Assembly: GCF_009937955.1 (NCBI RefSeq)
Contig: NZ_AP018439.1
Span: 3,906,001 to 3,970,000, forward strand
DNA from: Undibacterium sp. KW1
Lineage (GTDB): Bacteria > Pseudomonadota > Gammaproteobacteria > Burkholderiales > Burkholderiaceae_D
DNA length: 64,000 bases
Reading direction: 5' to 3'
Below the pieces are notes generated by a model that worked only from the letters and a program-made list of their open reading frames with translations, was not told the DNA's origin and searched no databases. The translations under genes and the position numbers were made by a program. Numbering within the stretch: the stretch's first letter is position 1; every line of letters begins with the position of its first letter. Positions 45,317-55,030 of the stretch are shown here, one piece after another.

Positions 45317-47380
45317 ATGCACGTAAAACCTTTTTCACTGATACTCCCGGCCTTGCTAGGTCAGGCTTATAGCCATGCAGTGATGGCGCAAAGCACGACA
45401 CAAAATGACTTACCGTTAATTGAAGTCAAGGCTCAGTCCAGGCCAGCAGCTACCCAGGTAAGCGGCGCCAGCAAAACCAATGGCATTTTGCTGGAAACCC
45501 CACAGTCGATATCCGTCGTCAACAATGAAGACTTGCGCGACCGTGCCGTCAACAGCAGCAAGGACGCACTGGCCTATACGCCCGGCATTATCGCCGGGCA
45601 AGGCGAAGGCCGCCGTGATGAATTTTATATACGTGGCTTTTACTCCCCACGGGAAACCCTGCTCGATGGCATGCGTGACGACAGCCTGTATTTCCGCGAT
45701 CTTGCCACCACCGACAAACTCGAAGTCATCAAGGGTGCCACGGCAGCTTTATATGGACGTGGCGCAGCCGGGGGCCTGATCAACCGCATTACCAAAAAAC
45801 CGCAGGCAAAACAGGACAATGAAATTTCACTGGCTCTGGGTTCGAACAGCCAGCGCAGGCTCAGCATTGATACAGGTGAGGCCCTGAGCAATGAGCTCAA
45901 TGCGCGCCTGATTGCTGCCTATGACGCGGGTGACAGTTACCGCAATATTGTTGATCATAAGCGCACGCTGCTGGCACCATCGCTGTCTTGGAATATCAGC
46001 CCGCAAACCAGCTTGCTGCTGCAGACGGAAATACAGCGCGAAGACCACACACCTGACCGTGGCATACCATCGGTGAATGGACGTGCCGTGGCGGTTGATG
46101 CCAGCACTTTTTATGGTGAAAAATTTGACTTCACCAAAACCAATAGTGATCTTTTTAAAGCCAGGCTGGAACACAAATTCAATCAGCAACTCAGCCTGGT
46201 CAACAACCTGCAATACAGTCAGACTGATCTCGATGGTGTGAACACCCGCAACCGGCGCGTGAATGCAAACAATACCGTGTCACGCCAGATTACCTATTTC
46301 CCCATACAGCAAAATAACCTGATCAACCAGACTGAACTGACTTACGCCATCGGTAATCACCTGTTGCTGGCTGGCCTGGAATTATCCCAGCAAAAGCGCG
46401 ATTCCCTGGTCAGGCAGACCGGCACGGCTTACCCTGTGGATTTATACCGCCCCCAGCAATTGCTGGCCGCTCCTGACTTCAGGGCTTTGCCTGTGGCCAT
46501 AGACAGCCGCTTCAATGCCGACACCACTGCCCTGTACCTGCAGGATCAGATTGCCTTGACGAATGAATGGGACATACTGCTCGGTGGCCGCTTTGACCAG
46601 TTCAAGCAAAAGCAAACCAACAGGCTGCTCAACAATGTCGTCAGTGAACGTACCGATAATCTGTTCTCACCACGCATGGGGCTGGTGTATAAAATCACGC
46701 CGCAACAGTCTGCCTATGCCACGATCAGTCGCTCACATCAGCCTGCCGGTGGTGACTTGCTGTACACAGGCAGTAATCCCTTGAGCCAGGTCAAGCCCTT
46801 GAAGACAGACCTGCAGGAAATCGGTTTAAAGCAAGAGTGGCTGGATAAACGCCTGTACACCAGCATCGCCTTGTTCAGGGTGGAGCAAAGCAATCAATTG
46901 ACTGCTGATCCAACTGACCTGACAGGTTTGCGTCAGTTGCAAATTGGCCGTCAGCGCAACCAGGGGCTGGAGCTTGAACTGCAGGGACAACTGTTCAGCG
47001 CTACCCAGGTCAATGCCAGTTACACCTACAACGATGCCAAGATACTCGCATCCAACGATATACGCATAGGTAACCGCGCAGAAATGACACCGACGCACAA
47101 CGCCAGCCTGTGGTTAAAGCAAAGTTTCAGCAAGAACTGGAGTGCTGGTGCAGGCATCATTGCCCATAGCGAGCAGTATGCACTGACTGATAATACGGTA
47201 CGTCTGCCGGGTTACGCCCGGGTCGATCTGGCACTGACTTATATGCAGGCCCGTTATGACATTACCCTGAAACTCAATAACCTCGGCAATACCCGCTATA
47301 TGGAGTCAGCCAACAATAATGTGCAGATACAGCCTGGTGCACCTTTCAATGCTTATCTGGTGTTGAATACACGCTTCTAA
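45317..47380 (+). CDS. TonB-dependent siderophore receptor
   Basis: The 687-residue protein has a signal peptide ending near VMAQ, a plug domain (ETPQSISVVNNEDLRDRAVNSSKDAL; IRGFYSPRETLLDGMRDDS; RGAAGGLINRITKKP) and a 22-strand barrel ending YLVLNTRF with the terminal Phe. The plug is of the FhuA/FcuA-type siderophore class. It follows the second NIS gene by 63 bases and is the probable uptake receptor for the same siderophore. ATG 45317 is chosen because the signal peptide starts there. Confidence 0.93.
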   Translation: MHVKPFSLILPALLGQAYSHAVMAQSTTQNDLPLIEVKAQSRPAATQVSGASKTNGILLETPQSISVVNNEDLRDRAVNSSKDALAYTPGIIAGQGEGRRDEFYIRGFYSPRETLLDGMRDDSLYFRDLATTDKLEVIKGATAALYGRGAAGGLINRITKKPQAKQDNEISLALGSNSQRRLSIDTGEALSNELNARLIAAYDAGDSYRNIVDHKRTLLAPSLSWNISPQTSLLLQTEIQREDHTPDRGIPSVNGRAVAVDASTFYGEKFDFTKTNSDLFKARLEHKFNQQLSLVNNLQYSQTDLDGVNTRNRRVNANNTVSRQITYFPIQQNNLINQTELTYAIGNHLLLAGLELSQQKRDSLVRQTGTAYPVDLYRPQQLLAAPDFRALPVAIDSRFNADTTALYLQDQIALTNEWDILLGGRFDQFKQKQTNRLLNNVVSERTDNLFSPRMGLVYKITPQQSAYATISRSHQPAGGDLLYTGSNPLSQVKPLKTDLQEIGLKQEWLDKRLYTSIALFRVEQSNQLTADPTDLTGLRQLQIGRQRNQGLELELQGQLFSATQVNASYTYNDAKILASNDIRIGNRAEMTPTHNASLWLKQSFSKNWSAGAGIIAHSEQYALTDNTVRLPGYARVDLALTYMQARYDITLKLNNLGNTRYMESANNNVQIQPGAPFNAYLVLNTRF

Positions 47381-47416
47381 GTGCGAGGGACTTGAACACA
47401 GCTCCATAGCAATACT

Positions 47417-47447
47417 AGCCGGGTGCATCGCGCATCCGGCTTTTTTT
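47417..47447 (+). terminator. Terminator of the siderophore operon
   Basis: AGCCGGGTGC/GCATCCGGCT form a 10-bp stem with one G-U pair, followed by T7, 36 bases after the receptor stop. Confidence 0.92.
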
Positions 47448-48603
47448 ATTTGTTCTTGCGCTTGCGCCACATGCGCCAGCCTGTCAGCATCAAAACCAGT
47501 GGAACCAGGCCAAAGCATGAAATGAATATCCTGCCCGGCACGCCAAAGGCGATGCCGCTATGCAGGGGAAACAACCAGGTCAGAAAGCGGTCGCCAGCCT
47601 GCCCCTGCAGCGGATCGGCAACCCTGATGATGCGGCCAGTGCCGGCATCTACACTGACCCTGCTGGCACCATCGCCGCTATGCATTTCCTGAGGCTGGCG
47701 CAAACGGATTTCATACACGGCAGCAGAAGCCGATGGCAAACCCAGGCGCGAAATTCTGGCATGTGGGAATACGCCTTGTGCTATCAGCATGGCTTGTGCA
47801 GCAGTGATGTGCTGGCCAGGAAACACATGTGCATCCCCCTGCTTGCGTGCCTCTGTGACTGGTAATACTTTGCCTATGACGGGCAATATCCATTGTGGCT
47901 GATTGAAATAGGCACCAGAAAATCCCAGCAGGAGGAGCACAGGCAAGGCAAAAAATCCCAGCATGCGGTGCAGGCGAAAATTGATAGCAGCCGGAGTTGC
48001 CGTCAGATTGACTGTCAGTGCCTGGCGCAAGGCTTTCCAGTTGGGTTTGGGCAGCCATAAAAACAGGCCAATAAGCGACATCAGCACGAGCATGATGCCG
48101 CTGACTGCGATCACGGTCTTGCCGGTATCACCCAGTAAAACATAACGGTGCAAGTGATACAGGCTAGGTATCAGCAAGCTTACTGAGATGCCGTATTGCC
48201 CCCAGTTGCGTTCACCTTTCACTTCCAGCGTGAGCGGGTCAAGCATGACCTGGCGTGACCAGTCCTGGCTAAACGCAGACTTGCCGGTAGCTGCTCTGGC
48301 AGGATACCAGGCAGTAATGACATCTGCCGTAGTGGCAGGCAGCATCAATTGCCTGGGCTTGCCATAAGCGGGATTGGCTGTCAGTATATCCAGCGCAGCC
48401 TGTACCATTTCTGGCTCGATGGGTTCAGCAGTGTAAGTTTGCCGTCCAGTGCTGAACAGGGCTGGATTGAGTGCGTGATCAAGCTCATGCATCCAGCAGA
48501 TAATGCTGCCAGTGAGCCCCAATAGCACGAATAGACTGCCAAACGTGAGCGCCAGCCACAAATGCAAACGCCGCAATACCGTGCGTGCCGACTTAGGCAA
48601 CAT
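47446..48603 (-). CDS. PepSY-associated membrane protein (putative ferric-siderophore reductase)
   Basis: The 385-residue protein has an N-terminal helix (LHLWLALTFGSLFVLLGLTGS), a PepSY domain, two central helices (VIAVSGIMLVLMSLIGLFLWL) and two C-terminal ones, with LHR, HRY and HRM motifs that carry possible haem ligands. Proteins of this family next to TonB receptors are thought to release iron from siderophores in the periplasm or at the inner membrane. It is convergent with the receptor; no clear Fur box was found in front of it. Confidence 0.85.
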   Translation of the reverse strand: MLPKSARTVLRRLHLWLALTFGSLFVLLGLTGSIICWMHELDHALNPALFSTGRQTYTAEPIEPEMVQAALDILTANPAYGKPRQLMLPATTADVITAWYPARAATGKSAFSQDWSRQVMLDPLTLEVKGERNWGQYGISVSLLIPSLYHLHRYVLLGDTGKTVIAVSGIMLVLMSLIGLFLWLPKPNWKALRQALTVNLTATPAAINFRLHRMLGFFALPVLLLLGFSGAYFNQPQWILPVIGKVLPVTEARKQGDAHVFPGQHITAAQAMLIAQGVFPHARISRLGLPSASAAVYEIRLRQPQEMHSGDGASRVSVDAGTGRIIRVADPLQGQAGDRFLTWLFPLHSGIAFGVPGRIFISCFGLVPLVLMLTGWRMWRKRKNK

Positions 48604-48851
48604 AAACAGTCCCGAAATAGCGACTATTTGAGATCATGTGAAACTGGGATTTGCAGGTAAACATCGTGAATATCCAGACTGAGAAAAAATGGCTGGCTAT
48701 TCTTGGGGAAACAGGAAAATGCTGGCTGTAGTGGGGGCTGCTTATTGAATGGCACCAGATAGCAGCGCTGCCATTATCTTATCTAAAACAGCCAGGCAGA
48801 TCAATGATAGTTAAGGGCTAACAGCCGCGATGCGGCTAAACACCATCGCAT

Positions 48852-49862
48852 TCAAGTCTGCCTGACCACCAGCATGGTCTGCAAGACCTCGGACTCGACC
48901 GGCTCTTCATTGATGAGGCCAAGGATTTTCTTGGCGAGCAGGATGCCGCCATCGCGCAGGTATTGGTGCACGCTGGTGAGTGCAGGGATAAAGCTGGCAG
49001 CGCCGGGGGTGTCGTCGTAGCCAATGACGGATACCTGTCCGGGCACGCTCATGTCTGCTTCGGTAATTGCCCGTATCGCGCCCATGGCCAGCAAGTCGCT
49101 GGCGGCGAAGACGGCGTCGAAGGCTTTGTCTTTTTTATCCAGGTAGGCAGACATGCAGTCAAACCCGGCTTCAAAGGTAAACGCCTTGGGGCGCAGGATG
49201 GTGACGGCATGTTGCTGTTCACCCAGGGCTTCCATGAAACCGGCGCAACGTTCCTGCACTTCGGCGTGGTCAATGTCACCGATGAACAAGAGTTTGCGCC
49301 GCCCTTGCTGGACAAAACGCTCAGCCACGCTGGCACCGCCCTTGCGGTTATCGCTACCAACGACGATGCCGGGCTGGTTGGCATCTGGCGCGCCCCAGAT
49401 GACCAGCGGCAGGCCGGAACGTTGCAAGCGATGCACAGCCTCCCCATGGGAGCCCTGTCCCAGCAAGATCATGCCATCAGCACCTTGTACAGGTGGCGTG
49501 TCTATGAGTTGCATGGAAGTCAGCACCACGCTATAGCCTGCCGTCGTCAGCTCCTGCGTGATGCCGCCCAATAATTCCAGCGGATAAGGGTCAGACATGG
49601 GCCTGTCATTGGCAGGCGTCATCTCCACCACCACGGCGACAGAATGGCTGCGGCCCAGGCGCAAATTGCGGGCGCTGACGTTAAAGCGGTAGCCCTGCTC
49701 TTCTGCAATCTTGCGGATTTTTTCGCGCGTCTCTACCGTCACCAGCGGGCTGTTACGCAAGGCACGCGACACCGTAATGGTCGAAACCCCGGCAATGGCT
49801 GCCAGGTGTTCCATCGTTACCCCGGATTCGGGATGAGGTGTGCTGCGCTTTTTTGCCGACAT
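48852..49862 (-). CDS. LacI-family regulator divergent from a TonB receptor
   Basis: The 336-residue protein has an offset N-terminal HTH (VTMEHLAAIAGVSTITVSRALRN, residues 15-37), a hinge (SARNLRLGRSHSVAV) and a sensor domain. It is similar to GntR/IdnR-type LacI proteins. Divergence from a large TonB receptor whose promoter region has two operator-like repeats suggests it controls uptake of a carbohydrate or sugar acid. The ligand is unknown. Confidence 0.9.
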   Translation of the reverse strand: MSAKKRSTPHPESGVTMEHLAAIAGVSTITVSRALRNSPLVTVETREKIRKIAEEQGYRFNVSARNLRLGRSHSVAVVVEMTPANDRPMSDPYPLELLGGITQELTTAGYSVVLTSMQLIDTPPVQGADGMILLGQGSHGEAVHRLQRSGLPLVIWGAPDANQPGIVVGSDNRKGGASVAERFVQQGRRKLLFIGDIDHAEVQERCAGFMEALGEQQHAVTILRPKAFTFEAGFDCMSAYLDKKDKAFDAVFAASDLLAMGAIRAITEADMSVPGQVSVIGYDDTPGAASFIPALTSVHQYLRDGGILLAKKILGLINEEPVESEVLQTMLVVRQT

Positions 49863-50433
49863 GCAAAGACCTTATAAACAATTGCCAGGTGTAGAAATTT
49901 CGGGTGCAGTGATTTCAGCTTCGGGCAAACTCAGCACGATGTCTGGCTTAGCCCCTGTGAAACTGATTATTTCCCGCGCATTATGACAGAGCTTGTTTGG
50001 CTGCGATATATCCACCACCGACTCTGCGCAAAGTGAACACCCCCTTCTCCTCTATCGCTGCCGCACAACACAGGGGCAAATCTGGCAAAAACATGTCAGA
50101 AATTTTGCGGTGCTCATGCCAGCATCTGTACTGGCAAGTTAGTCAGCGTTTCATTTCCCATTGGAAATTTTTGTATTTTTAACCAATAGATTTATCTGTG
50201 TCGAATAAATGACATCGATAACATTTCAATTGACATCGATAACATTTATTGTTTCAATGGGCTTGTTTTTACATCTCGTCACTTGAGTACCAGGGAAACA
50301 GGCCACACAAAAAACCAGGCCAGACTCATTTAGGAAGTGGCAAGAGGCAACAATGCGTATCATGGAAAATGGACGTATTGCCCTTGAACGGATGTTAGGA
50401 ACGACAAACTTTAATAATATTCAGGAGCACAAC
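49863..50433. other. Intergenic region between the LacI gene and the TonB receptor
   Basis: These 571 bases carry the divergent promoters. Apart from the operator-like repeats at 50210-50247 and the AGGAG at 50423-50427, I see no gene or RNA. Short frames here look random. Confidence 0.5.
50210..50247 (+). promoter_or_regulatory. Paired LacI-type operators of the TonB receptor
   Basis: TGACATCGATAACATTT occurs twice, at 50210-50226 and 50231-50247, with a 21-bp period, two helical turns. Each contains the near-palindrome TGACATCGATAACA around ATCGAT, as LacI-family sites do. TTGACA at 50230-50235 could be the -35 box, so binding would overlap the promoter. Confidence 0.75.
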
Positions 50434-52902
50434 ATGAACTGCAACAAGCCTTTCCGCTTGTCGGCGATTACTATCGCCATGATGACATTATTGAGCCAGG
50501 CCCAGGCACAGGTCGCCAGCAATCCAGAAACCAATGCCGCCACTACCGCTAATACCACTGCGCCAGCCAAGGCAGATGAAGTCCAGCAAATCGTCGTGAC
50601 AGGTAATGCCCGCAAAGGTGGCCAGCGCAAGATCGATGCGTCTTATTCCATCACGACTGCGAATGAAGAACAACTGAAACAGGCGGCCCCCAGCAGCACT
50701 GCCGACCTGCTGAAAATCGTGCCCGGCATTTACGCCGAATCCAGCGGCGGTAATGCCGGTGCCAATATAGGCGTACGTGGTTTCCCTATCGACGGTGATG
50801 CGCCGTTTGTGACCATACAAATGAATGGCTCGCCTTTGTTCCCGCCGCCTACCCTGTCTTTCCTGGAAGGTTCATCCTTGTTCCGTATTGATGACACGGT
50901 TGAGCGGGTAGAAGTCTTGCGTGGCGGCCCCAGCCCTATCTTCTCGAATGGACAGCCTGGTGCGACGATGAACTTCCTGCTCAAGAAAGGCCGTGATGTG
51001 GCAGAAGGCAGTTTGCGTGCGACTGTGGGCACGGGCAATCTGCGCCGTATTGATGGTTATTATGGCGGCAAGATTGCTGATGGCTGGTATGGCACCATAG
51101 GCGGATTTTACCGCGTAGCACAAGGCGTGCGTGACGGGCAATACCCGGCAGACGATGGCGGGCAAATCACTGCCAGTGTGACTAGGAAGCTGGACCAGGG
51201 CGAGCTGACTTTTTATGCGCGCACCGTCAATGACAAAAATACTTTCTATACTGGCGTGCCGCTGATCTCTGCCAGCTCTGCGGGCGGCAAGCCCAGCGCC
51301 TTCCCTGGCTTTGATCCTTTGACTGGTTCGCTGTACAGCAATGAATTACGCAATGTCGCTCTGGAAGTGGGCCCTGGCCAGGTTATCAATAAAGACCTGG
51401 CAAATGGCCGTGGCTTGCAGGCCAATCTGTTTGGCGTGGATTTCTCGCAAAGCATCAACGGCTGGAATATCAGCAACAAGCTCAATCATTTTTCTGGCGA
51501 TGCACCTACCCTGGCAATCTTCACCGGTAATAGCCCGGTGAGCATGTCCAGCTATATCAATAGCGCTATCCTGTCTGCAAATGGCCAGGCCAATGTGGTG
51601 GCTGCGGCAGGTGGCAAGCAGGCGGTGTCGGGTACTGCGACTTATCTGAATGGTGGCACTACAGTAGCTGGTGACCAGCAAGTGATGTCAGCCGGTATCT
51701 GGTCGGTAGAAAAGAAACTGAGTTCTTTCACGGATGAATTACGTATCAGCAAAGAGATCGTCAAAGACCATACATTCACCGCCGGTCTGTATTACGCTGA
51801 CTATTCGTCCAAGGACATGTGGTATCTTGGCAATAGCGTGCTGATGACAGCAACACCGAATGCCCGTCCTATCAATGTGCAGTTGAATAATGGCGTGGTC
51901 GTCAGCGGCAATGGCCATGATGGCGCATCCTTCTATACCTTGAATGAGAGTTTCTCGGCACAAAACACGGCGTTTTACCTCGCGGATGAATGGAAGATCA
52001 ATGAGCGCATCCGCGTTGATGCTGGTGTACGTACCGAGAACCGCCGTTTGAATGGCGTTATCTCGAATCCAAAATCAGTGGATCTGGATAATAACCCGCT
52101 GACACTGTACAACAACAGCGCATCAGTGCTAAGTGGCAGCAATACACCGGTCGATCGTTCGGACAATGAAGTGTCTTATACCCTCGGTGGCAATTACAAG
52201 GTGTCAGAAAACTTCAGCATGTTTGCACGTCTTAATTCTGGCTTTGCCCTGCCACAGTTTGACACCATACGCGACAATGGCGTGAATGCACCGGTAACCA
52301 AGGTCAAGCAATATGAGATAGGTTTGAAAAGTGTGTCCGAGTACATCAGTGCTTACCTGACCTTCTTCCACAATACTTTCACAGGCCTGCCCTTCCAGCA
52401 ATTCTTGGCAGATGGCCGCAATGTGAATGCGATAGGTGGCTCCAGCGGTTCTGGCCTGGAATTTGAAGTGGCTGCCCGCCCTGTCAAGAATTTCCAGATT
52501 TCACTGAGCGGTGCCTATCAGAAATCGAAGTATGAAAACTATGGCGCCAATACTGGCAATGAAGTGAAGCGTCAGCCTAAGTTGCAATTCCGCCTGTCAC
52601 CAAGCTACCGCATCCCGCTCGACAATGGCGATATCAAGCTGTATGGCACCTATACCCATGTCGATGCACGCTTTGCCGATGCAGAAAACCAGCAATCGCT
52701 GCCCAAGTATTACACCCTGGATGCAGGCATCCTGGTGGGCTTGGGTGAAAACCTGGAATTCCGCCTGGCTGGCACCAACCTGACTAATCAACTCGGTCTG
52801 ACGGAAGGTAATTCCCGCGTCATAGGCAGTGGTAGCAGCGTGGTCTTTGCCCGTCCTATCTTTGGTCGTGCGATTGAAGCGTCTGTGCTGTATCGCTTCT
52901 AA
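50434..52902 (+). CDS. TonB-dependent receptor, probably carbohydrate-specific
   Basis: The 822-residue protein has a signal peptide (to about residue 26, AQAQ), a short Ala/Thr-rich linker, a TonB box (VQQIVVTGNAR), a plug domain (STADLLKIVPGIYAESS; IGVRGFPIDGDAP; VEVLRGGPSPIFSNGQPGA) and a barrel ending EASVLYRF. Control by a LacI regulator favours a sugar or plant-derived ligand over a siderophore. It could also be the receptor for the NRPS product encoded to the right; this is less likely given the operators. AGGAG precedes ATG 50434. Confidence 0.9.
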   Translation: MNCNKPFRLSAITIAMMTLLSQAQAQVASNPETNAATTANTTAPAKADEVQQIVVTGNARKGGQRKIDASYSITTANEEQLKQAAPSSTADLLKIVPGIYAESSGGNAGANIGVRGFPIDGDAPFVTIQMNGSPLFPPPTLSFLEGSSLFRIDDTVERVEVLRGGPSPIFSNGQPGATMNFLLKKGRDVAEGSLRATVGTGNLRRIDGYYGGKIADGWYGTIGGFYRVAQGVRDGQYPADDGGQITASVTRKLDQGELTFYARTVNDKNTFYTGVPLISASSAGGKPSAFPGFDPLTGSLYSNELRNVALEVGPGQVINKDLANGRGLQANLFGVDFSQSINGWNISNKLNHFSGDAPTLAIFTGNSPVSMSSYINSAILSANGQANVVAAAGGKQAVSGTATYLNGGTTVAGDQQVMSAGIWSVEKKLSSFTDELRISKEIVKDHTFTAGLYYADYSSKDMWYLGNSVLMTATPNARPINVQLNNGVVVSGNGHDGASFYTLNESFSAQNTAFYLADEWKINERIRVDAGVRTENRRLNGVISNPKSVDLDNNPLTLYNNSASVLSGSNTPVDRSDNEVSYTLGGNYKVSENFSMFARLNSGFALPQFDTIRDNGVNAPVTKVKQYEIGLKSVSEYISAYLTFFHNTFTGLPFQQFLADGRNVNAIGGSSGSGLEFEVAARPVKNFQISLSGAYQKSKYENYGANTGNEVKRQPKLQFRLSPSYRIPLDNGDIKLYGTYTHVDARFADAENQQSLPKYYTLDAGILVGLGENLEFRLAGTNLTNQLGLTEGNSRVIGSGSSVVFARPIFGRAIEASVLYRF

Positions 52903-52925
52903 AAGCTAGCCTCTATTGATCGTTA

Positions 52926-52955
52926 AGCGTGGTCCTGCCCAGGGCCGCGCTTTTT
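52926..52955 (+). terminator. Terminator of the TonB receptor gene
   Basis: AGCGTGGTCCT/AGGGCCGCGCT form an 11-bp stem with two G-U pairs (52926-52951), ending in T5. Confidence 0.85.
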
Positions 52956-52958
52956 CAT

Positions 52959-53624
52959 TCAGGCGATCAGTTTTTGCACTTTCTCGACATCATCAAACAG
53001 GAAGAAGTGTCCGCCAGCAAATGTATGTATTTCAGGCGCATTCACAAAACACTCTGCCCAGGCCATGCCATCGGCCAGCGCTATTCGGTCATCTTGCCCC
53101 AGCAGCACTCGCACAGGTACATCATGCTGGCGCTGGCTGCCATGGACATAGGCTTCTGCTGCGCCTATGTCTGCGCGCAGGATAGGCTCAAATAATTCCA
53201 TCAATTGCGGCTCTGCCAGCACTTCTGCTGAAATGCCTCCCATGCTTACTACCCACTCCAGAAATTGCTTGTGCGGCAGTTCTGCGTGATGCTGTAAAGC
53301 GCGGCTATGCGGTGCAGCAGCACCTGACAACACCAGTCTTTGTGGCAGGCGGGCACCCAGTTCCACCAGCCTGTCCAGCATGGCAAGCGCAAGATAGGCC
53401 CCCATGCTGTGTCCAAACAGAACATAAGGTTTGCCAGCGCTTGCACGCAAAGTAGGTTCGAGCAGGGCCGCTACCATCTCGGGTATGCTGTGCATCAAAG
53501 GCTGGCGCATATTACTGCCATGTCCCGGCGGGTCGAGTACCAGCCATTCATGCGCATGCTCACGCGACAGTTTTGCATAGCTATAGCTGCTGCCACCGGC
53601 GAATGGGTAGGCGATGATTTTCAA
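52959..53624 (-). CDS. Type II thioesterase of the NRPS cluster
   Basis: The 221-residue alpha/beta hydrolase shows the nucleophile elbow LFGHSMGAYLAL with Ser73, an acid in GQDDRIAL and the catalytic His in FAGGHFFLF. It begins KIIAYPFAGGSSYSY. Type II thioesterases remove wrong or stalled acyl groups from NRPS carrier domains. The start is a TTG at 53624, with AGGA upstream; no in-frame ATG is near. It is divergent from the phosphopantetheinyl transferase gene. Confidence 0.9.
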   Translation of the reverse strand: MKIIAYPFAGGSSYSYAKLSREHAHEWLVLDPPGHGSNMRQPLMHSIPEMVAALLEPTLRASAGKPYVLFGHSMGAYLALAMLDRLVELGARLPQRLVLSGAAAPHSRALQHHAELPHKQFLEWVVSMGGISAEVLAEPQLMELFEPILRADIGAAEAYVHGSQRQHDVPVRVLLGQDDRIALADGMAWAECFVNAPEIHTFAGGHFFLFDDVEKVQKLIA

Positions 53625-53684
53625 TATACTATTCCTTTATCGGCGTTCTGAATATAATGCGGCACCAGTGAATATAACCTGTCT

Positions 53685-54476
53685 ATGACCACGCACACAA
53701 ACGATATGCAATTGAACCAGGCAGCAGCTATATGGGTAGCAAGGCTGGATCAATTGCGCTTACACCGGAGCGGCTTGCTCTCCCTGTTAAGCTCGGCAGA
53801 GCTAGTGCGCCACCAGCGCTATCTGCAACAAGACGACAGAGACCGGTATCTGGGTGGCCGTGCGCTGGTCAAGCTGGCCGTTGCAAAAATATGTGGCATT
53901 TCTCCAGGAGAAATATTTGTCGCCACCACAGCCACAGGCAAGCCTTTTGTCTTGATTCCTGACAAAAACATACGTGTTCCTGCCATCAGCATTTCTCACG
54001 CCGGTGACCTGGTTGTGGTGGCATTGCAATATGCTGCCGTTCTGGGTGTCGATGTGGAATTATTCAACCATGACGTGAACCTTGATGATTTGATGAGCGT
54101 GGTTTGCAGCGAAGAAGAAATTGCCGAGATCAATCTTGCCCCCCAAAAGAACAGGGCGAAAAAATTTTATGAAGTCTGGGTGCTAAAAGAGGCCTATCTG
54201 AAAGCGACGGGCGAAGGTCTGTCCGCCAATGCGCGGCGACTGGCATTCAGTGTGGATACCGCATCCAGGGTAAGCTTGTTGAGAAACCCCGAAGATGACA
54301 ATGGAGGGGAATGGGATTTTGTGCTCAGGCAGCATGACGGGCAACATCTCATTGCATTGGCAAGCAGAAAAGCCAGATCCGGCGAGTGGCTTGAGCATGC
54401 ATGCAAGACAGAAAAAAATATCCCTGCCTTTATAGATGCCGGTGATTTACTTGGGGAGTATTGTTCTCTGGAATGA
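53685..54476 (+). CDS. Sfp-type 4'-phosphopantetheinyl transferase
   Basis: The 263-residue enzyme activates carrier domains by adding phosphopantetheine. Motifs are AISISHAGDLVVVAL near residue 100, GVDVELFNHDV and the later WVLKEAYLKATGEGLS, which hold the Mg2+ and CoA-binding residues. It is large enough to be a Sfp/EntD-type enzyme acting on NRPS carriers and the nearby ACP. Confidence 0.92.
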   Translation: MTTHTNDMQLNQAAAIWVARLDQLRLHRSGLLSLLSSAELVRHQRYLQQDDRDRYLGGRALVKLAVAKICGISPGEIFVATTATGKPFVLIPDKNIRVPAISISHAGDLVVVALQYAAVLGVDVELFNHDVNLDDLMSVVCSEEEIAEINLAPQKNRAKKFYEVWVLKEAYLKATGEGLSANARRLAFSVDTASRVSLLRNPEDDNGGEWDFVLRQHDGQHLIALASRKARSGEWLEHACKTEKNIPAFIDAGDLLGEYCSLE

Positions 54477-54548
54477 TGCCAGGTTCCTGACATCAGGCAC
54501 ATGACCCGGATGAGCCATGTGCTCTGCTACCTCTGTTACTGCAGGGAA

Positions 54549-54782
54549 TTACTTCTTGATACTGAGAACGATGGAGCCTGTCCAGTTTGCACCGCCGTTT
54601 TCGACGAGGATGCTCAATACATTGGTGATCTCTGTCCATTCCATGGAAACTTTTGCGCCGCCGATATCAACGCCATCAGATTTCAAAGTGCCGTTTGGGT
54701 CAGACAGCAACTTGGTACGGTATGCAGGATCTTGTGCTGATTTTGCGATTGCAGATGCCAGTTGGTCATATAAATGTGCCAT
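54549..54782 (-). CDS. NHLP-type (nitrile hydratase leader-like) small peptide
   Basis: The 77-residue product begins MAHLYDQLASAIAKSAQDPA. Residues 18-60 (DPAYRTKLLSDPNGTLKSDG then VSMEWTEITNVLSILVE) resemble the NHLP leader class, in which an alpha-subunit-like nitrile hydratase leader precedes a ribosomal natural product core. The last 13-15 residues after a GG at 63-64 (ANWTGSIVLSIKK) would be a core; there is no cysteine, so no lanthionine is possible. AGGGG precedes the ATG. It could instead be a small carrier or helper protein. It lies in front of the STAS and ABC genes. Confidence 0.6.
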   Translation of the reverse strand: MAHLYDQLASAIAKSAQDPAYRTKLLSDPNGTLKSDGVDIGGAKVSMEWTEITNVLSILVENGGANWTGSIVLSIKK

Positions 54783-55030
54783 TTTTCTTACCCCTAGTTT
54801 ACGTGGTTCAACGAAAATAATATCGGAATGAAACGAAACTCTATGCCACCCGTTTCAGCTTAAAATTTAGGCAGCGAAGGCAATAGTACACTTGCACAGA
54901 AATGATGTCTAGCTTTTAACAAAGCGCAAAAAAATATTATTATTTTTGCGTTGTTAAAAGTACGATTTGCGTCGAAATTACGTCTAGAATAGGCAGCATT
55001 TAGCTCACAAACTTTCCTGTCAGGATCATT

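Noticed and set aside
48604..48851. A Fur box in front of the PepSY gene
   Set aside because: No sequence with a convincing match to the Fur consensus was found in the upstream 250 bases.
54501..54831. Plus-strand frames of 79 and 104 codons
   Set aside because: They overlap the minus-strand 77-residue peptide, which has a proper ribosome-binding site and a protein-like sequence.
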